This document shows, one piece after another, positions 61,099-64,000 of a DNA stretch of 64,000 bases. Position 1 is the first letter of the stretch; the number at the start of each line of letters is the position of its first letter. Both the position numbers and the translations under genes were made by a program. The stretch is from the NCBI GenBank assembly GCA_947179485.1, contig OX359248.1, forward strand, positions 51,470,386-51,534,385, read 5' to 3'. This DNA comes from Allacma fusca (taxonomy: Eukaryota > Arthropoda > Collembola > Symphypleona > Sminthuridae). The notes under the pieces were generated by a model. It made no database searches, had not been told where the DNA came from, and saw only the letters and a program-made list of their open reading frames with translations.

Positions 61099-63745
61099 AT
61101 AGTGATTTATATCAGCATCTCTACAACCCTGACAGTTGCTAATGTATCAATGCGGCTTTATCCCTCACCTAACCGCATCAGAGAATGAATCTTCCCTCGT
61201 AAGTGCCAATCTCTCCAAATGACATGCTTTAAAATTCAATCGGATAGGGAAAAACCATCTCCTGGAAAGTACTTGGAGCTTTTGAGGATCCAGCACCCTC
61301 TAAAGTAAAATCCTCTGTATTTAGAAACCAGGGCATAAAAATATCAAGATCCTAAAGTACTCGTCCCATTTCCACCCATGTAATGTAATATTTGGTTGCT
61401 GAAGCATCAAATTAATTTTCTGCACCATTCCCCATCCCGCTCATCGCGGATTTATTTAACAATACGGATCTCACATGGAGTCCCTCATTGGAGCATACCC
61501 GGAGTTTCACATTTGTAGAGCACTCAAATACATGTGTCCCTTCAGGTACTCGGACTATATTGAGTTGTCTGGGTTCTAGCATATCCAAGGGTTAACTCAA
61601 ATCATGAGGGTATTTTAATAAACAATAACGTTTTAGACCTAACACAATTCCCCCTTAAGTGGCATCAGGAGCGTACGGAGGGGGGAAATCTGGAGCTTTT
61701 TAGAATTCAAAAGGTTCTCCAAACAGGCCCCTTTACAAAACCATGGACTTTATCGACTAAAGAATCTGAGGATTTTAAAAATTGATAGTAAAAATCTAGC
61801 ACGTCCTGACCAATGGAATTGTTCCGGAGAAAGTAGATCATTTTTGAACAGTCCATCCCCTCTACAGCCTCCCAGTTCATGGACCTGGAGTGTATGTAAA
61901 ATCTGTGGAGTGTAAAGGCATCAAGTGGGACCAAATCCAATATCAAAAATAGTACGAATGAAGGTCCAATTTCCCAAGGGCATGTCGGACAATTTTGAGT
62001 ATTATTTTATTACTGAGGGTCCGGCAGAACATGAATAAACTCTTACGGATATCAATATTTGAAGGAAACATGTTGTTCAAAAATGAGAACTCAAGGATCA
62101 GATGGGGCTGTTTCTTACAGCGTACATATGGGAGAGGAATTCTAGGCAATTTTATGAGTGGTAATATTCTTTGGCTTCTTTTTTTTTTGCTTGGCGTGCG
62201 TGGAGTAAATAGATAGGAATTTTTGAAGAACTACTATCATATATACCTTCTGTGGAAATACTAAAAGAGGACCATACAATTATTTTTATTACTGTCTAGG
62301 ATAGCTGTAAATATAAAGAATTTAAGGGGATTGAATCCTTCAGAAGATCTTGGGAGGCTTCCCTAAGAAAGGAATACTGGGAAATATGATACAATATAAA
62401 AATATGTATGTATAGATTGGCAGAAAATAAAGTGTTACAAGCAGAAGATAGGGAAAAGCCCTATAAGTATCTAAATCTAGGTTTTTTTATTTGATAGGCT
62501 GTCATTTCTAAGGAGGATTTAATTTAACAACTGAGATTATACCTATTCGCTGAAAATGCTTCAAAACACAATTTGTCTTATTGAATGTTACCAGAGGTCT
62601 GATGGGATTTAAAGTGACGTGGACTCAAATCATTGGGAGTGCGTATGATGGGCTATCCCATGCCCAAGATACATATCTACATTGACACACAATCCCAGCA
62701 TCTCCACAAAGGTAGTGACATTGACGTCCTCACATTAACTTCCCGAAGATGACGTTGATCCAGGAACCTTTTCAAGAAATCTTTCTGGACCCCGTGGAAT
62801 CAATAAATAAGATTGATGTTGCCTATGTACATAGCTCCAACGGGATCAAATTATCGGATGCAAACAATTTCCTGGGATTGAAAAGTGGGGAAACGTCAGG
62901 CGAAAGATTAATACCACTTAATACTACAGAGTTCCTTAAACGACCATTCTTTAAGTGAACAAATTTCTTTGATTTTAAAGGCTAATTCCTGACGCCACAA
63001 ATTTCAGGGGGACCAGTAAATATTTACAGGCACAAATTATTCTACAGTAGCTGTCTTCAATAACTGTTATGTTTCCAATGGTTTCCTTTTAAAAATTCCC
63101 AAGTTCCGTAGGGAATTGTAAGCCCGTAAGGATAAAAATTCAAGAATGTACGTATGTATGTGGCAGAGCAAGACAAATATTTTGCGTTTGAGTAAATAAA
63201 ATGTGAAAAAACTAAATAATCCACGGGTAGGCTGGGAATGGACTGAAATTTAAGGCTTTGATAACCATGAAAGTCCTAGTCAAGAGATTAATATAAAAGT
63301 TTGGGTTCAAATGACAAGACTTAGGTTTTAAGGATGAATTTGCAATTTAATGCACCTTCGCCAGGACGGGCTCGATGGGTGGAGAGGACTTTGGGGGAAA
63401 TCCTGAGACTTTTATGAGCAACTAAGAAAAGTCACATCTGCAGTGGGACTCCCAAGTGCGAATTTGAATTGTTCATCGTTAATTTTATTCATGGAGTTGC
63501 ACAATTAGGGAAGTCACTGTAGCCGCTCAGAGCTCGAGGTTAAGGAGGTTTCTCTGGAGAAAAAGTCAGGCTGTTCATTGTGTAGATGCATCACCTCACT
63601 TGTTTTATTTTGTTGGGAAAAAAAAACTCATTCCCACCAACAAGTAAATCCAAGGGATGGGGTAGAGGAAGAAAAAAAAATTTATGACTCTCACAATTTA
63701 ACAAGACAGAGGAAAAGGCGGGGGAAGGGAGTAAGCTTTATCATG

Positions 63746-63759
63746 CTCTCTCTCTCTCT
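63746..63759. repeat. (TC)n tract
   Basis: Seven CT units near the right edge of the window. Confidence 0.75.
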
Positions 63760-64000
63760 AGAAATTATTCAAGTCCTGCTAGGCTTTCAATCTATTACTT
63801 TCTACTTCATGCAGCGAGCCCCCAGTAAATACTTTATTATGAGTCATTGCAGCATATGCTAAACAACAAGTCCCAAGACTTCTCAACTTCCTTAAAGAAT
63901 TCCACACTCCAGGAAAATTTACATTCATTTCCCCTCATACATAGTCACAAATACCCTTACAAAATCCTACACCAGAGGCTTAACTTTCATCCCACACTTT

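Larger units (their letters stand above)
53430..64000. other. Non-coding region, no gene recognised
   Basis: About 10.5 kb without an exon-like frame of any family I recognise on either strand. It is rich in GGGA/TCCC-type runs and contains repeated (GA)n tracts. It probably contains the promoter, 5' UTR exons or upstream flank of the channel gene, none of which can be placed by eye. Confidence 0.55.

Overview
The window is animal nuclear DNA, AT-rich, with GT-AG introns that are often only 45 to 120 bases long. The two genes recognised (a cubilin and an arthropod-type Cys-loop chloride channel), the small introns and the TATG/TACA-type microsatellites suggest an arthropod, probably an insect or a close relative. 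I cannot name the species. All gene models were made by reading splice sites and reading frame by eye.

Bases 1-32,100 (+ strand) hold the 3' part of a cubilin gene (Cubn). I could place 68 coding exons between 55 and a TAG stop at 31813-31815. They give about 3,490 residues: the tail of one EGF repeat, three further EGF repeats, then 27 CUB domains, the number known for mammalian cubilin. The N-terminus lies left of the window. Every exon junction keeps frame except one (11127/11193), which is one base short. The 5.1-kb intron 3399-8524 holds two nested hAT-like elements with TIRs and 8-bp target duplications, and a third foldback element with internal tandem repeats.

Bases 32,100-37,170 are intergenic between two convergent genes, with no coding signal seen. 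Bases 37,171-46,194 (- strand) hold 13 small exons of a Cys-loop anion channel: the ligand-binding domain, Cys-loop, second disulfide, TM1-TM4 and a stop. The pore-lining region carries Pro-Gly-Arg where anion channels normally have Pro-Ala-Arg. A probable signal-peptide exon lies 7 kb upstream (53361-53425), but one short linking exon is uncertain.

Bases 53.4-64 kb have no recognisable gene. They are non-coding sequence with recurring (GA)n/(TC)n tracts, presumably the 5' flank or 5' UTR introns of the channel gene.

The two genes have no known joint pathway. Cubilin is an extracellular multiligand endocytic receptor, anchored by amnionless in animals studied. The channel would be a ligand-gated or pH-gated chloride channel of nerve or epithelium.
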